A DNA stretch of 64,000 nt from UBA1952 sp965246855 (GTDB taxonomy: Bacteria > Bacteroidota > Bacteroidia > Chitinophagales > Chitinophagaceae). The notes beneath the pieces are model-generated. The model ran no database searches. It had not been told where the DNA came from and saw only the letters and a list, made by a program, of their open reading frames with translations. A program made the position numbers and the translations under genes. Shown here piece by piece: positions 24,163 to 32,515 of the stretch (position 1 is its first letter; each line of letters opens with the position of its first letter). The DNA is taken from positions 620,001 to 684,000 of the forward strand of contig CBDFFP010000002.1 of the NCBI GenBank assembly GCA_965246855.1, read 5' to 3'.

Positions 24163-24873
24163 TTACTTCCCGAACCGCATCTTAAACACGCCGAGCATGG
24201 CTTCCCTCACGATGCTTTTGCTCATTTTGGAAACGCCTTCTACCCGATCCACAAAGCGGATGGGAATCTCCACAATCTTGAAACCGGCTTTCCATGCGCG
24301 GTATTTCATGCCGATCTGGAAGGCGTAGCCTACGAACCGGATGTCGTCTAAGTCCAGCTTCTCCAGCACGCGGCGGTGGTAGCAAATGAAACCTGCGGTA
24401 GGGTCTTTCACGGGCATCCGGGTGATAAGTTGGGTATAGAGCGCGCCGCCTTTGGAGATGAAAATGCGGTCTGCGGGCCAGTTCACAATGCTGCCACCGG
24501 GCACGTAGCGCGAGCCAACGGCAACATCAGCTTTCTCGTGAGCCACGGCTTCGTGGAGGCGGAGAAGGTCTTTGGGGTTGTGGGAAAAGTCGGCATCCAT
24601 TTCAAACAGAAACTCGTAGCCGCGCTCCAAGCCCCACTTGAAACCAGCGATGTAGGCCGTTCCCAAACCCAGTTTTCCGCTGCGCTCTACGAGGTGGAGG
24701 TTTTTGGGGAAAACCTCTTTCTGAAGCTGCCGGATGATGGTGGCCGTGCCGTCGGGCGAGCCATCGTCGATAATGAGGACGTGAAAATCTCCCGGCAACG
24801 CGAAAACGGCGCGAACGATTTTTTCGGCGTTTTCTTTTTCGTTGTACGTGGGAATGATGACGAGTTTATCCAC
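24163..24873 (-). CDS. Polyprenol-phosphate mannosyl/glycosyl synthase (GT2, DPM1-like)
   Basis: Predicted membrane-associated glycosyltransferase that charges a polyprenyl phosphate with a sugar from a nucleotide sugar, providing donor for GT-C enzymes such as the one at 15944. The 236-residue protein has VIIPTYNEKEN at the start, IIDDGSPDGT (34-43), the metal-binding MDADFSHNP (92-100), and AGFICYHRRVLE. It lacks a C-terminal membrane domain, as in bacterial Dpm1-like single-domain enzymes. The start is a GTG at 24873; a TACTTTCG promoter-like element lies at 24899-24906 on the same strand. Confidence 0.88.
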   Translation of the reverse strand: MDKLVIIPTYNEKENAEKIVRAVFALPGDFHVLIIDDGSPDGTATIIRQLQKEVFPKNLHLVERSGKLGLGTAYIAGFKWGLERGYEFLFEMDADFSHNPKDLLRLHEAVAHEKADVAVGSRYVPGGSIVNWPADRIFISKGGALYTQLITRMPVKDPTAGFICYHRRVLEKLDLDDIRFVGYAFQIGMKYRAWKAGFKIVEIPIRFVDRVEGVSKMSKSIVREAMLGVFKMRFGK

Positions 24874-24942
24874 AGAAAAGGAGAAACGGGAAGTGGGGCG
24901 AAAGTAGTGTGCAGGCGGGGGGTTAAAGAAATAGATTTTTGG

Positions 24943-25725
24943 CTACGCAGGAATGGTGTTTCTCAGGCCATCTATCACTTTTTGCAGGCAGTGTTTGGTA
25001 TAAAGCGGAAAATCATTGTCCAGCATCCATTGGTGGTAGCCAGGTTCTTTCTTTAACACGTCGCGCACGGATTTCCCCTTGTGCTTCCCAAAGTTGTAGC
25101 AGGCGTCTTTTCCAACCCACACAAGGCGACGGGCATAGTCGATGAAGGCATGTTCGCTTTTGCAGAAATGGTGGAGGTCTTCCACGCAGTTGCACAGGTC
25201 TTCGTAGCGATCGAGCTGGCCGAGGAGAACGTCAATCGTGGCTTGGGTGTCGGCCTCGGCGGAATGGGCGTTGTCCAAAGCTCTTCCGCAGTAGAAATGT
25301 ACGGCGGCTTCGAGGGTGCGCTTTTCTTTTTTAAAGAAAATCTGCTGCGCGTCGATGATGTGGCAGGCGGAGAAATCGGGCGAAATTCCGGCGCGCAAAA
25401 ACTCTTCGGCCAATACGGGCAGGTCGAAGTTGGTGATGTTGTAGCCGCCGATGTCGCAGCCTTCGAAATAGCGAAAGACGGCTTCTGCAAGGGCCTCAAA
25501 ACGGGGGCTGTCCTTCACATCATCGTCGCAGATGCCGTGGACGGCCTGCGCGCCGGGGGAAATGGGCATTCCGGGATTGACGCGGCGCACCAGCGTTTCG
25601 CGCGCGCCATCGGGATGGACGCGGACGAGAGCAAGCTCTATGATGCGGTCGCGGGCAACATCCACGCCGGTGGTTTCCAAATCAAAAAAGACGACGGGAC
25701 GGGAAAGGGGAAGGCGGGGATGCAT
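24943..25725 (-). CDS. DEDDh 3'-5' exonuclease (DnaQ-like)
   Basis: Predicted exonuclease of the DnaQ/RNase T superfamily, 260 residues. Motif I is FFDLETTG (D15, E17), motif II surrounds YNITNFDLPVL, and the motif III block is HSAEADTQAT with its His and Asp. The C-terminal third (YNFGKHKGKSVRDVLKKEPG) is a small domain often fused to such nucleases. It could act as a polymerase III proofreading subunit or in RNA or DNA repair; the distant context gives no choice. All catalytic acids appear present. Confidence 0.88.
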   Translation of the reverse strand: MHPRLPLSRPVVFFDLETTGVDVARDRIIELALVRVHPDGARETLVRRVNPGMPISPGAQAVHGICDDDVKDSPRFEALAEAVFRYFEGCDIGGYNITNFDLPVLAEEFLRAGISPDFSACHIIDAQQIFFKKEKRTLEAAVHFYCGRALDNAHSAEADTQATIDVLLGQLDRYEDLCNCVEDLHHFCKSEHAFIDYARRLVWVGKDACYNFGKHKGKSVRDVLKKEPGYHQWMLDNDFPLYTKHCLQKVIDGLRNTIPA

Positions 25726-25798
25726 ATTTTAAGTGGAAATTTTCTGAGTGCGGCGGTTTTTTGCAACAAAGGCGGGATCTTTTGCCGAGCTGCCCGGG

Positions 25799-25966
25799 GG
25801 ACGAGGCATTTATTCCCGGGGACGAGGCATTTTGCCCCGGGGACGGAAGTCGCGTTCCCGGGAATAAGTCATTCGTCCCCGGGGACAAGGCGTTTTGCCC
25901 TAGGGACAAGGCGTTTTGCCCTGGGGACGAGGCATTTATTCCCAGGGCAAAATGGCGCGTCCCCGG
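25799..25966. repeat. Array of eight 21-bp repeats in mixed orientation
   Basis: Eight consecutive 21-bp units run from 25799 to 25966, most of the type GGACGAGGCATTTTGCCCCG plus one base. Units 4 and 8 (and less clearly 3) read as the reverse complement of the consensus, so the array can fold into several alternative hairpins. Both strands are open through it (PGTRHFA-like and PGxNASS-like heptads), but no start, signal or homology supports translation. It fills the spacer between the exonuclease and beta-lactamase genes; the rest of that 358-base spacer holds nothing recognisable. Confidence 0.75.
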
Positions 25967-26083
25967 GGCCAAAGGGCTTGTTATTTGGGTTTGGGAGTCA
26001 TTTCCTGCCTTCCCTCCAGGCATGTTAAGAAAATGCTCCCCACGAAAGTCCAAAGTCCAGGAGTTACATGCCATGAAACATCG

Positions 26084-26953
26084 TTACAGCGCGCCTGCTT
26101 CTTTCAGGGTTTTCTTCAACAATTCAATGCGGAAAGCTGCCCAGTCGCGGGTGCTGTCGTCGTGCGGGATTTCGAAGCGTTGGGCGAAGAAATAGGGATA
26201 GGCGCGCAGGTTGCTATTATTCATGGAGCCTTCCATTTCCTTTACTTTTTCCAGCCTTTCCGTGAAGCCTACGACCCAGAGAACGTCGGTGGTGGCGGTG
26301 AGGTTTCCCCAGCCGGTTTTGTAATAAAGTCGGTATTTGGTGGAGTCTTCCCAGAGCATCATGCTTTTGACGATGCGCTGCGTGCGCTCGGAGAAGGGCA
26401 GTTCGTAGAAGTAGATTTTTTTGAGCAATCCCACTTGTTCATCGGGGGAGATTTGGAGGGAATTATCCAGCCAGAACTGGTCTATTCTGGAGATGGTTTT
26501 GTTGCCGTACTGGGCCGTGTCGAGATAGCGTTGCATGGTGGGGAGGCCGATGCGCCGGGCGATTTCCTGAAAATACCAGACGGCGGATACTTTGAAGGCT
26601 TCGCGCAGGGTGAGGTCTTTGTTCCATTCCGGCTTGAAGCGCGTTACGCCGTCCCATTTTATCAACAGGTTGTCGTCGGGCGCAATGCCGGTTTCCAGGG
26701 CTACGAGGCTGTTGAAAATCTTGAAGGTGGACGCAGGTAAGGTGCGGCGCAGGCACTCGTCTTTGTTCATGAAATGCACAGACTCATGCGTGTGGTCGCG
26801 GAGGATAAAGGCGGCGTTTTTGATGCCGGGGACTTCGTAGATTTTTCCCCACGATGGCTCTTCGTGGAGGCGCGTATCGCGGCAAGCGGTCAGCAGAAAA
26901 CAAAGGCCAAAGGCCAGAAACCAAAGATGGAGAAAGCGGGAAGAGAAGCGCAC
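26084..26953 (-). CDS. Class D (OXA-type) beta-lactamase, lipoprotein form
   Basis: Predicted serine beta-lactamase hydrolysing penicillins and possibly other beta-lactams, 289 residues. A lipoprotein signal (LAFGLCFLLTAC, lipid on C24) puts it in the periplasm. All class D motifs are present: S75-T-F-K78, S123-A-V125, Y149-G-N151, the tryptophan in QFWLDNSLQIS (W161), and K212-T-G214 followed by WG. The start is a GTG at 26953, with a TACTTTCG element at 26979-26986 just upstream. Nothing around it suggests a mobile element, so it is probably a resident chromosomal gene. A penicillin-sensing role like BlaR is unlikely because no membrane signalling domain is present. Confidence 0.88.
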   Translation of the reverse strand: MRFSSRFLHLWFLAFGLCFLLTACRDTRLHEEPSWGKIYEVPGIKNAAFILRDHTHESVHFMNKDECLRRTLPASTFKIFNSLVALETGIAPDDNLLIKWDGVTRFKPEWNKDLTLREAFKVSAVWYFQEIARRIGLPTMQRYLDTAQYGNKTISRIDQFWLDNSLQISPDEQVGLLKKIYFYELPFSERTQRIVKSMMLWEDSTKYRLYYKTGWGNLTATTDVLWVVGFTERLEKVKEMEGSMNNSNLRAYPYFFAQRFEIPHDDSTRDWAAFRIELLKKTLKEAGAL

Positions 26954-26978
26954 GAGAAAGGCTTTTTTTAGGACGGCG

Positions 26979-26986
26979 CGAAAGTA
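26979..26986 (-). promoter_or_regulatory. Promoter-like -7 element for the beta-lactamase gene
   Basis: Minus-strand TACTTTCG differs from TAnnTTTG at one position and lies 25 bases before the GTG start. It is back to back with the lptB promoter. Confidence 0.5.
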
Positions 26987-27005
26987 CGTCGGGCATTGGG
27001 CTGCG

Positions 27006-27013
27006 TATTTTTG
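27006..27013 (+). promoter_or_regulatory. -7 element of the lptB promoter
   Basis: TATTTTTG fits TAnnTTTG and ends five bases before the GTG start at 27019, so the mRNA would begin at or very near the start codon. Confidence 0.65.
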
Positions 27014-27018
27014 CGCTT

Positions 27019-27759
27019 GTGAGAATTCATACGGAAAATCTGGTAAAACGCTACGGCAAGCGCACGGTGGTGAACAACGTGTCTTTTGAGGTGTCGCAAG
27101 GCGAGATTGTAGGGCTGCTGGGGCCGAATGGCGCGGGCAAAACCACGTCGTTCTATCAAGTGGTGGGCCTGATAAAACCCGACGAAGGCCGGGTGTTTCT
27201 GGATGGGCTGGACATCACAAAACTGCCGATGTACAAGCGCGCGCAACTGGGCATCGGCTACCTGCCGCAGGAGGCGTCGATTTTCCGGAAACTGAGTGTG
27301 GAAGACAACATCGGCGCGGTGCTGGAAATGACAAAGCTGACGCGGGCAGAGCAACTGAAAAAGCGGGATTCGCTGTTGGAGGAATTCCGGCTGACGCATG
27401 TGCGCAAGAGCTTTGGGGATGTATTGAGCGGCGGCGAACGGCGGCGAACGGAGATTGCGCGGGCGCTGTCGGTGGACCCAAAGTTTATCCTCTTAGACGA
27501 GCCGTTTGCAGGCATTGACCCGATTGCGGTGGAGGACATCCAAATTATTGTGGCAAAGCTGAAGTTCAAGAACATTGGCATCCTGATTACCGACCACAAC
27601 GTGCAGGAAACGCTGTCTATTACCGACCGCGCGTATCTCCTTTTTGAAGGGAAAATCTTGAAGGCAGGAACGGCGGAAGAACTGGCTTCGGACGAGCAGG
27701 TGCGGAAGGTGTATCTGGGACAGCAGTTTGAGTTGAAAAGGAAGGTTCTTAATTTCTGA
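27019..27759 (+). CDS. lptB: LPS export ABC transporter ATP-binding protein LptB
   Basis: ATPase of the LptB2FGC machine that extracts lipopolysaccharide from the inner membrane. The 246-residue protein has Walker A GPNGAGKTT (35-43), the Q-loop YLPQEASIFRKLSVEDNI characteristic of LptB, signature LSGGERRRTEIARAL (136-150), Walker B FILLDEPFAGIDPIAVEDIQ and the switch histidine in ITDHNVQETL. The GTG at 27019 is chosen because the sequence before it (open to 26854) lies over the divergent beta-lactamase start and because the promoter ends five bases upstream. Other Lpt genes are not in the window. Confidence 0.95.
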   Translation: MRIHTENLVKRYGKRTVVNNVSFEVSQGEIVGLLGPNGAGKTTSFYQVVGLIKPDEGRVFLDGLDITKLPMYKRAQLGIGYLPQEASIFRKLSVEDNIGAVLEMTKLTRAEQLKKRDSLLEEFRLTHVRKSFGDVLSGGERRRTEIARALSVDPKFILLDEPFAGIDPIAVEDIQIIVAKLKFKNIGILITDHNVQETLSITDRAYLLFEGKILKAGTAEELASDEQVRKVYLGQQFELKRKVLNF

Positions 27760-27963
27760 GTGGCGCATGAACTTGATTTGGCGCAATCTTTTTCGCCGTG
27801 CTTACCGGTATGAATTCCGCTTTTCCGGGCCGTTAAATTCTGGCCGTATTTTTACCTTCTTTTTTCTCTCTTTCGCTTTCCCCCTTTGCCGGCGAAGCAC
27901 ATGCATCTTCGCCTAATAGTAATAGTACCTTGACCTATTGGCACATCAGCACCTTACAACACC

Positions 27964-29472
27964 ATGGGCATTATCTCTCCTGCGCTGAAAAGCATTTTCC
28001 GACTGCGGATTTCCTCGATTGACAATTTTGCGCTCAATCCGGTGGATACGCAGCAGCAGGTCTTTAATGATTTGCTTGGCTCGGCGCAGTTTACGGAATT
28101 TGGGAAGGCGCATGGTTTTACGCACATCAACGGCATTGACGACTTCAAAAAAGCAGTTCCCATCGGCGACTATGACACGATGAAACCGTGGATTGAGCGC
28201 AGCATGAATGGTGAGCAAAACGTGCTGTGGCCGTCGGAAATCAACTGGTTTGCGAAAAGCTCCGGCACCACGTCGGACAAGTCTAAGTTTATTCCGGTCT
28301 CCAAAGAATCTTTAGAAGACAACCATTTTAAAAGCGGGCGCGACGTGCTGGCGCTGTATCTGCGGCAGTTCCCGGAATCGGGAATTATGAACGGCAAGTG
28401 CTTGGTGATTGGCGGGTCGCATCAAGTAAACCAACTGGCGGCGGATTCTTTTTACGGCGACTTGTCGGCGGTGATGCTGGAAAACATGCCGGGTATTGGG
28501 CGGATGGTGCGCACACCGGATTTATCGGTGGCTTTAATGAACGAGTGGGAAGCGAAGATTGACGCGATGGCCGAGGCAACGATGCGCGAAAACGTGACGT
28601 TTATCGCGGGTGTGCCGACGTGGACAGTGGTGCTTTTGAAGCGCATTTTCCAGATTGCCGGGACAGACAATCCGCACGAAATCTGGCCTGAGTTAGAGCT
28701 TTACATTCACGGCGGCGTTTCCTTTAAGCCTTACCGGCAACAGTTTAAGAAGTTGATTCCGTCAGCGGGAATGCATTACCTGGAGACGTACAACGCCTCA
28801 GAGGGATTTTTTGCGGCGCAGGATGATGTGAATGAAGAAGGAATGCTTCTATTCCTCAATCACGGCATCTACTACGAGTTTTTGCCAATGGAGGAATGGG
28901 GCAAGGAAGACGCGCAAACGCTGTCTTTGAAGGAAGTGGAATTGGGCAAGTCCTACGCGCTGATTGTTTCCACTAACGGCGGTTTGTGGCGCTACGCGGT
29001 GGGCGATACGGTGCAGTTCACGTCGCTCGCGCCTTTCCGCATTCGGGTTACCGGGCGGGTGAAATCGTTTATGAACGCCTTTGGCGAGGAAGTGATTGTG
29101 GACAACTCCGACGCGGCGATTAACGAAGCCTGCGAGCGCACCGGCGCGATTGTAACCGATTACAGTGCCGCACCGGTGTATATGACGGGCGACAGCAACG
29201 GCGCGCACGAGTGGATTATTGAGTTTGAAAAGCTGCCGGTTTCGTTGGAAGAATTTACCCGCGAAATGGACCAAGCCCTTCAGCGCATCAACTCCGATTA
29301 CGAAGCGAAGCGCCATAAAAGCATTGCGTTGCGGATGCCGGTTGTGCATCAAATGCCGCCCGGCGGCTTCAATCGCTGGCTGAAAGACAAAGGCAAACTG
29401 GGCGGACAACATAAGATTCCGCGCCTGAACAACGAGCGGAAATTGTTGGAGGAGATGTTGGGGTATCTTTAG
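27964..29472 (+). CDS. GH3 auxin-responsive promoter family protein (acyl-adenylating)
   Basis: Member of the GH3 family, known in plants as acyl-acid amido synthetases that adenylate a carboxylic acid and join it to an amino acid. The 502-residue bacterial protein has the ATP motif KSSGTTSDKSKFIPVS (near 98-113), ETYNASEGFFA (motif II like) and VSTNGGLWRYAVGDTVQFTS with VTGRVKSFMNAFGEEV (motif III region). Bacterial substrates are unknown. It is preceded by a 204-base spacer with no gene and followed by a large hairpin. Confidence 0.88.
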   Translation: MGIISPALKSIFRLRISSIDNFALNPVDTQQQVFNDLLGSAQFTEFGKAHGFTHINGIDDFKKAVPIGDYDTMKPWIERSMNGEQNVLWPSEINWFAKSSGTTSDKSKFIPVSKESLEDNHFKSGRDVLALYLRQFPESGIMNGKCLVIGGSHQVNQLAADSFYGDLSAVMLENMPGIGRMVRTPDLSVALMNEWEAKIDAMAEATMRENVTFIAGVPTWTVVLLKRIFQIAGTDNPHEIWPELELYIHGGVSFKPYRQQFKKLIPSAGMHYLETYNASEGFFAAQDDVNEEGMLLFLNHGIYYEFLPMEEWGKEDAQTLSLKEVELGKSYALIVSTNGGLWRYAVGDTVQFTSLAPFRIRVTGRVKSFMNAFGEEVIVDNSDAAINEACERTGAIVTDYSAAPVYMTGDSNGAHEWIIEFEKLPVSLEEFTREMDQALQRINSDYEAKRHKSIALRMPVVHQMPPGGFNRWLKDKGKLGGQHKIPRLNNERKLLEEMLGYL

Positions 29473-29501
29473 ACAAAAAACGATAGACAAAAGACAAAAG
29501 G

Positions 29502-29550
29502 AGATATTGCAGGAGCGCCCCGCCAATGGCGGGGCGCTCCTGCAATATCT
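29502..29550. repeat. Perfect 24-bp palindrome, copy 2 of the CCCCGCCAACGG family; probable terminator
   Basis: Two 24-base arms (29502-29525 and 29527-29550), starting AGATATTGCAGGAGCGCCCC, are exact reverse complements with almost no loop. The centre CCCCGCCAATGGCGGGG matches the cores at 3934-3968 and 35210-35243. It lies between the GH3 gene and the convergent toxin gene and could terminate both transcripts. Confidence 0.8.
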
Positions 29551-29565
29551 TAAAACGTCAGGTGT

Positions 29566-29823
29566 TCAATAGTGTCCTTTCATTTTCAGAATGACAATTC
29601 CGTTCTCAATGATTTTGTACACCAAACGGTGTTCTGCATTTATTCTTCTACTCCAATAGCCGCTGTAATTTCCCTTTAGTGGTTCTGGCTTTCCAATACC
29701 TTCAAAGGGGTTTTTGGAAATGCTTTCCAGCAGCGTATAAATCTTCCGAACCGTTTTCAAATCTTCCTTCATCCACCAGCCCAAATCTTCCCACGCTTTG
29801 GCGTAGAACTGGAAATTATGCAC
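29566..29823 (-). CDS. YoeB/Txe-family toxin (ribosome-dependent mRNA interferase)
   Basis: Predicted 85-residue toxin that cleaves mRNA at the ribosomal A site. Family signature GKPEPLKGNYSGYWSRRINA and EHRLVYKI is complete, and residues matching the E. coli YoeB active site are present: E47, R66, H84 and the terminal Y85. It overlaps the antitoxin gene by eight bases, the usual coupling. The start is at 29823, inside the antitoxin's last codons. Confidence 0.9.
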   Translation of the reverse strand: MHNFQFYAKAWEDLGWWMKEDLKTVRKIYTLLESISKNPFEGIGKPEPLKGNYSGYWSRRINAEHRLVYKIIENGIVILKMKGHY

Positions 29824-30034
29824 GAGTCATTTTTTGAAGTTCTTCCAGAGAAACCGTCTTCAACGAAGCTTTCCCATTTTCATAATCCTCTATCCGGCGT
29901 AGGAGTTCCGGGTCTTTTATCACTCCTTTCTGTCCGGCATTTTCCGTTTCAAAAGGAATTTTCAGAGCTTTGAGGAAAGCCATTAAGGCTTCCATTTTAT
30001 CCGGGCTGGCGTGAACAGTAAGGGTCTGCGTCAT
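29816..30034 (-). CDS. Antitoxin of the YoeB pair
   Basis: Predicted 72-residue antitoxin expressed first in the pair. The N-terminal half (MTQTLTVHASPDKMEALMAF) looks like a small dimerising domain and the C-terminal half is charged and helical (KDPELLRRIEDYENGKASLK), as expected for a toxin-binding tail. It is not a typical Phd/YefM sequence but resembles the DUF2683-like antitoxins found beside such toxins in Bacteroidota. The start at 30034 is chosen over a Met at 30067 because homologous-looking sequence begins there. The pair separates the GH3 gene from a polysaccharide operon. Confidence 0.75.
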   Translation of the reverse strand: MTQTLTVHASPDKMEALMAFLKALKIPFETENAGQKGVIKDPELLRRIEDYENGKASLKTVSLEELQKMTRA

Positions 30035-30123
30035 GGTTACAAATTTAAGGCTGTTATCTGGAAGCATACACTACAAAACGCTTTGTACAGGCCACACTGT
30101 TCAGTTTTTTACTTTCTACCACC

Positions 30124-31548
30124 TCACTTCCCTCTACCCTGAAACAACACCCGGAAAGTATAAAGCATAATCTTGATATCCAGCGCGAGAGAGCAGTTCT
30201 CGATGTAGAGCAGGTCGTAGCGCATCCGCTGAATCATCTCATCCACGTTTTCGGCGTAGCCAAACTGCACCATGCCCCAAGATGTGAGGCCGGGCTTTAC
30301 CTTGTGGAGATAGCGGTAGTGCGGGTGGGTTTGAGTGATAATGTCTATAAAATGCTGTCGTTCCGGGCGCGGGCCAACGAGGCTCATGTCACCTTTAAGG
30401 ATGTTGAAAAACTGCGGCAGTTCATCTATCCGCCACTTGCGCATGACGCGGCCCCAAGGTGTGATGCGCGGGTCGCCTTTGCTGCTAAGGGCCGGGCCGC
30501 CCGACTCCGCATCCAGGAACATAGAGCGGAACTTGTAAATGAAAAACGGCTTTCCGTGCAGCCCGATGCGCGACTGCTTGTAGAATATGGGGCCGGAGGA
30601 AGAAAGCCGCACTTTGAGCGCAGAGAACAAGAGAAACGGACTTAGAATAAGGATTGCCAGCCCGGAAATAACCACGTCAATTACCCGCTTGCACACCCGT
30701 TGCCAGTCGGGCATCAGGTTGGGTTCAATGGTAATCAGCACCGCGTCATAGACGTTGCTCGTCTTCACAAAACCCGATATAATGTCGTGCAGATCGGGCA
30801 GCATTTTCACCGTTACCGGCTTGTTGGAAAGGCGTGTCAGAAGGTTGTCGAGGAGGTGATGTTCAGAAGAATCCACTGCCACAATGACCTCTTCAATTTC
30901 GTTGGCGTCAATGATTGTTTCCAGCGCGTTGATACTCCCCAACTGCGGCAGATACGACGTCATGCCGTTGCCTTTTTCCTTGCCGGAATAGACAAAGCCT
31001 TTAAAGAGATTTCCCAGCACCACCGGACTTTCGTGGATTTGTTTATACAAACTGATGGCTTCGCTGTTGCCGCCTACGACCAGCGTATTGTAGCCAGTCT
31101 TTCCGCGCACTAGATCGCGTTTTACGCCGCGCATCACCAACAGGCGCAGCACCAGTGTGAGCGAGGTATGGAGAACCAGGTAACGCCCCGTAATATTTAT
31201 AAAATATCTAAAATTGTCGGCATCATCGCCAAAAATCAGGAGCGAAACGCCCAAAGCGCCTATCATGCAGCTTACAAGGGTGCGGTTTACTTCATGCAGC
31301 CGCGATTTCCGGTAAGGGTCAAAATAGGTTCCGCAAAGTGTGTACCAAGCCAGCCAGATAGCCGGAATGAGCAGCAATCCCAAGAGCCAGTCGCGAGGCA
31401 GAAGGAGGTTCCAGGCTTCCCAAAAGCCCGATTTCCCCAGCGCATCATACCGGTAGGCAAAGGCCAGTAGCCACGCCACTCCCGCCGCCGCATAATCGGC
31501 GATCACCCAGCGTTGCAACGCACTGTATTTTTCCTTTACCGTAGGCAT
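30124..31548 (-). CDS. Undecaprenyl-phosphate sugar phosphotransferase (WcaJ/WbaP-type)
   Basis: Predicted initiating glycosyltransferase of exopolysaccharide or O-antigen synthesis that transfers a sugar-1-phosphate to undecaprenyl phosphate. The 474-residue protein has four to five N-terminal membrane helices (residues about 13-150), a Rossmann-like middle (YNTLVVGGNSEAISLYKQIH) and a C-terminal bacterial sugar transferase domain from about 285 with FYKQSRIGLHGKPFFIYKFR, MRKWRIDELPQFFNILKGDM and SLVGPRPER. It ends the operon begun by the Gfo/Idh gene. Confidence 0.92.
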   Translation of the reverse strand: MPTVKEKYSALQRWVIADYAAAGVAWLLAFAYRYDALGKSGFWEAWNLLLPRDWLLGLLLIPAIWLAWYTLCGTYFDPYRKSRLHEVNRTLVSCMIGALGVSLLIFGDDADNFRYFINITGRYLVLHTSLTLVLRLLVMRGVKRDLVRGKTGYNTLVVGGNSEAISLYKQIHESPVVLGNLFKGFVYSGKEKGNGMTSYLPQLGSINALETIIDANEIEEVIVAVDSSEHHLLDNLLTRLSNKPVTVKMLPDLHDIISGFVKTSNVYDAVLITIEPNLMPDWQRVCKRVIDVVISGLAILILSPFLLFSALKVRLSSSGPIFYKQSRIGLHGKPFFIYKFRSMFLDAESGGPALSSKGDPRITPWGRVMRKWRIDELPQFFNILKGDMSLVGPRPERQHFIDIITQTHPHYRYLHKVKPGLTSWGMVQFGYAENVDEMIQRMRYDLLYIENCSLALDIKIMLYTFRVLFQGRGK

Positions 31549-31576
31549 AGATTCCAGACAGAAAACGCGCGCTCCC

Positions 31577-32434
31577 TTAAAACACCACTACTTTCAAGTT
31601 GTCCAAAATCACCGAGCCAGTTGTTTGCCCCTCTGCCGGATAGATTTGGAAAACCAGATGAAAATTAGCGGCGCTGTTTCCCAATGCTGCCATTCCCTGT
31701 CGCAAGCCCATATATAATTTATTTCGTTGAGCACTGGGCAAAATTGTCAGGAAAAAATAAGGATTTGTTGAGCCGCCATTTTCTGCATAAACACCTACTT
31801 GGAGGTAAGCCGTGCTTTGATAGTCTAACTCCAGAAAAGGGTCGCTGTTAGTGTTAACATAAACATATTTTTTTGTAGTTGCTACTACGGTAGACCTGCC
31901 ACCAGAATCCACTAGAAATTTTCCCGACTTACCTCCATTTAGTTCTTCTCCCGGATTTGTGAGACCCGGCGCAGCACCTTGCAGCGCAATAAAATCGTTG
32001 CCGTTTTCAAAAGTCTCTACATAATAAAACTTGGAAAGACTTGTGTATCTCGTTTGCGGCATAACGGTCACCACTTTTCCCGGCATAGCTGTCAGGTTGG
32101 TTTTGTAAGCTTCATAGTGCGGATACTGTATCTGATAGCTATACAATCCGCTGTTGTCTACACCCGCATATAAAAGAAGTTCTTTTGTACCGGAAGCTAA
32201 AATCGGAATTTTGGCGGGTAGATCAAAACTACCCACGTTTTGCCCATTATATACAGTAAATATAGATCTAATTTTATGCGTAATTCCTCCCATGCTATTG
32301 CTATCTATCATCTGAAATGAATCCACCTGCACATAGGTAGGAATTTCTTCTTTTGGATTAATGACATTGCAGCCACTTATACAAAAAAAATACAACATAA
32401 AAAGCAGCAAAGAAAAGCCGGAACGAAAGGACAT
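31577..32434 (-). CDS. Lipoprotein of unknown function in the polysaccharide operon
   Basis: Predicted 285-residue lipoprotein with the signal LLFMLYFFCISGC (lipid on the Cys of SGCNVINPKE). The rest is beta-rich and polar, with a possible jelly-roll-like end (SVILDNLKVVVF). It lies 28 bases before the sugar transferase and 81 bases after the Gfo/Idh gene on the same strand, suggesting it works in the same export or surface pathway, but no family is recognised. It is somewhat AT-richer than its neighbours. Confidence 0.65.
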   Translation of the reverse strand: MSFRSGFSLLLFMLYFFCISGCNVINPKEEIPTYVQVDSFQMIDSNSMGGITHKIRSIFTVYNGQNVGSFDLPAKIPILASGTKELLLYAGVDNSGLYSYQIQYPHYEAYKTNLTAMPGKVVTVMPQTRYTSLSKFYYVETFENGNDFIALQGAAPGLTNPGEELNGGKSGKFLVDSGGRSTVVATTKKYVYVNTNSDPFLELDYQSTAYLQVGVYAENGGSTNPYFFLTILPSAQRNKLYMGLRQGMAALGNSAANFHLVFQIYPAEGQTTGSVILDNLKVVVF

Positions 32435-32515
32435 TGGGATTTAAAAGGCCCGTCGGGGAGACGGAAATGGGTTTGGATTTAAAGGAGAAACGCTAATCGC
32501 ATTGCTTTCTACTGC

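Noticed and set aside
25799..25966. Possible CRISPR array
   Set aside because: Contiguous 21-bp units, no spacers, mixed orientation.
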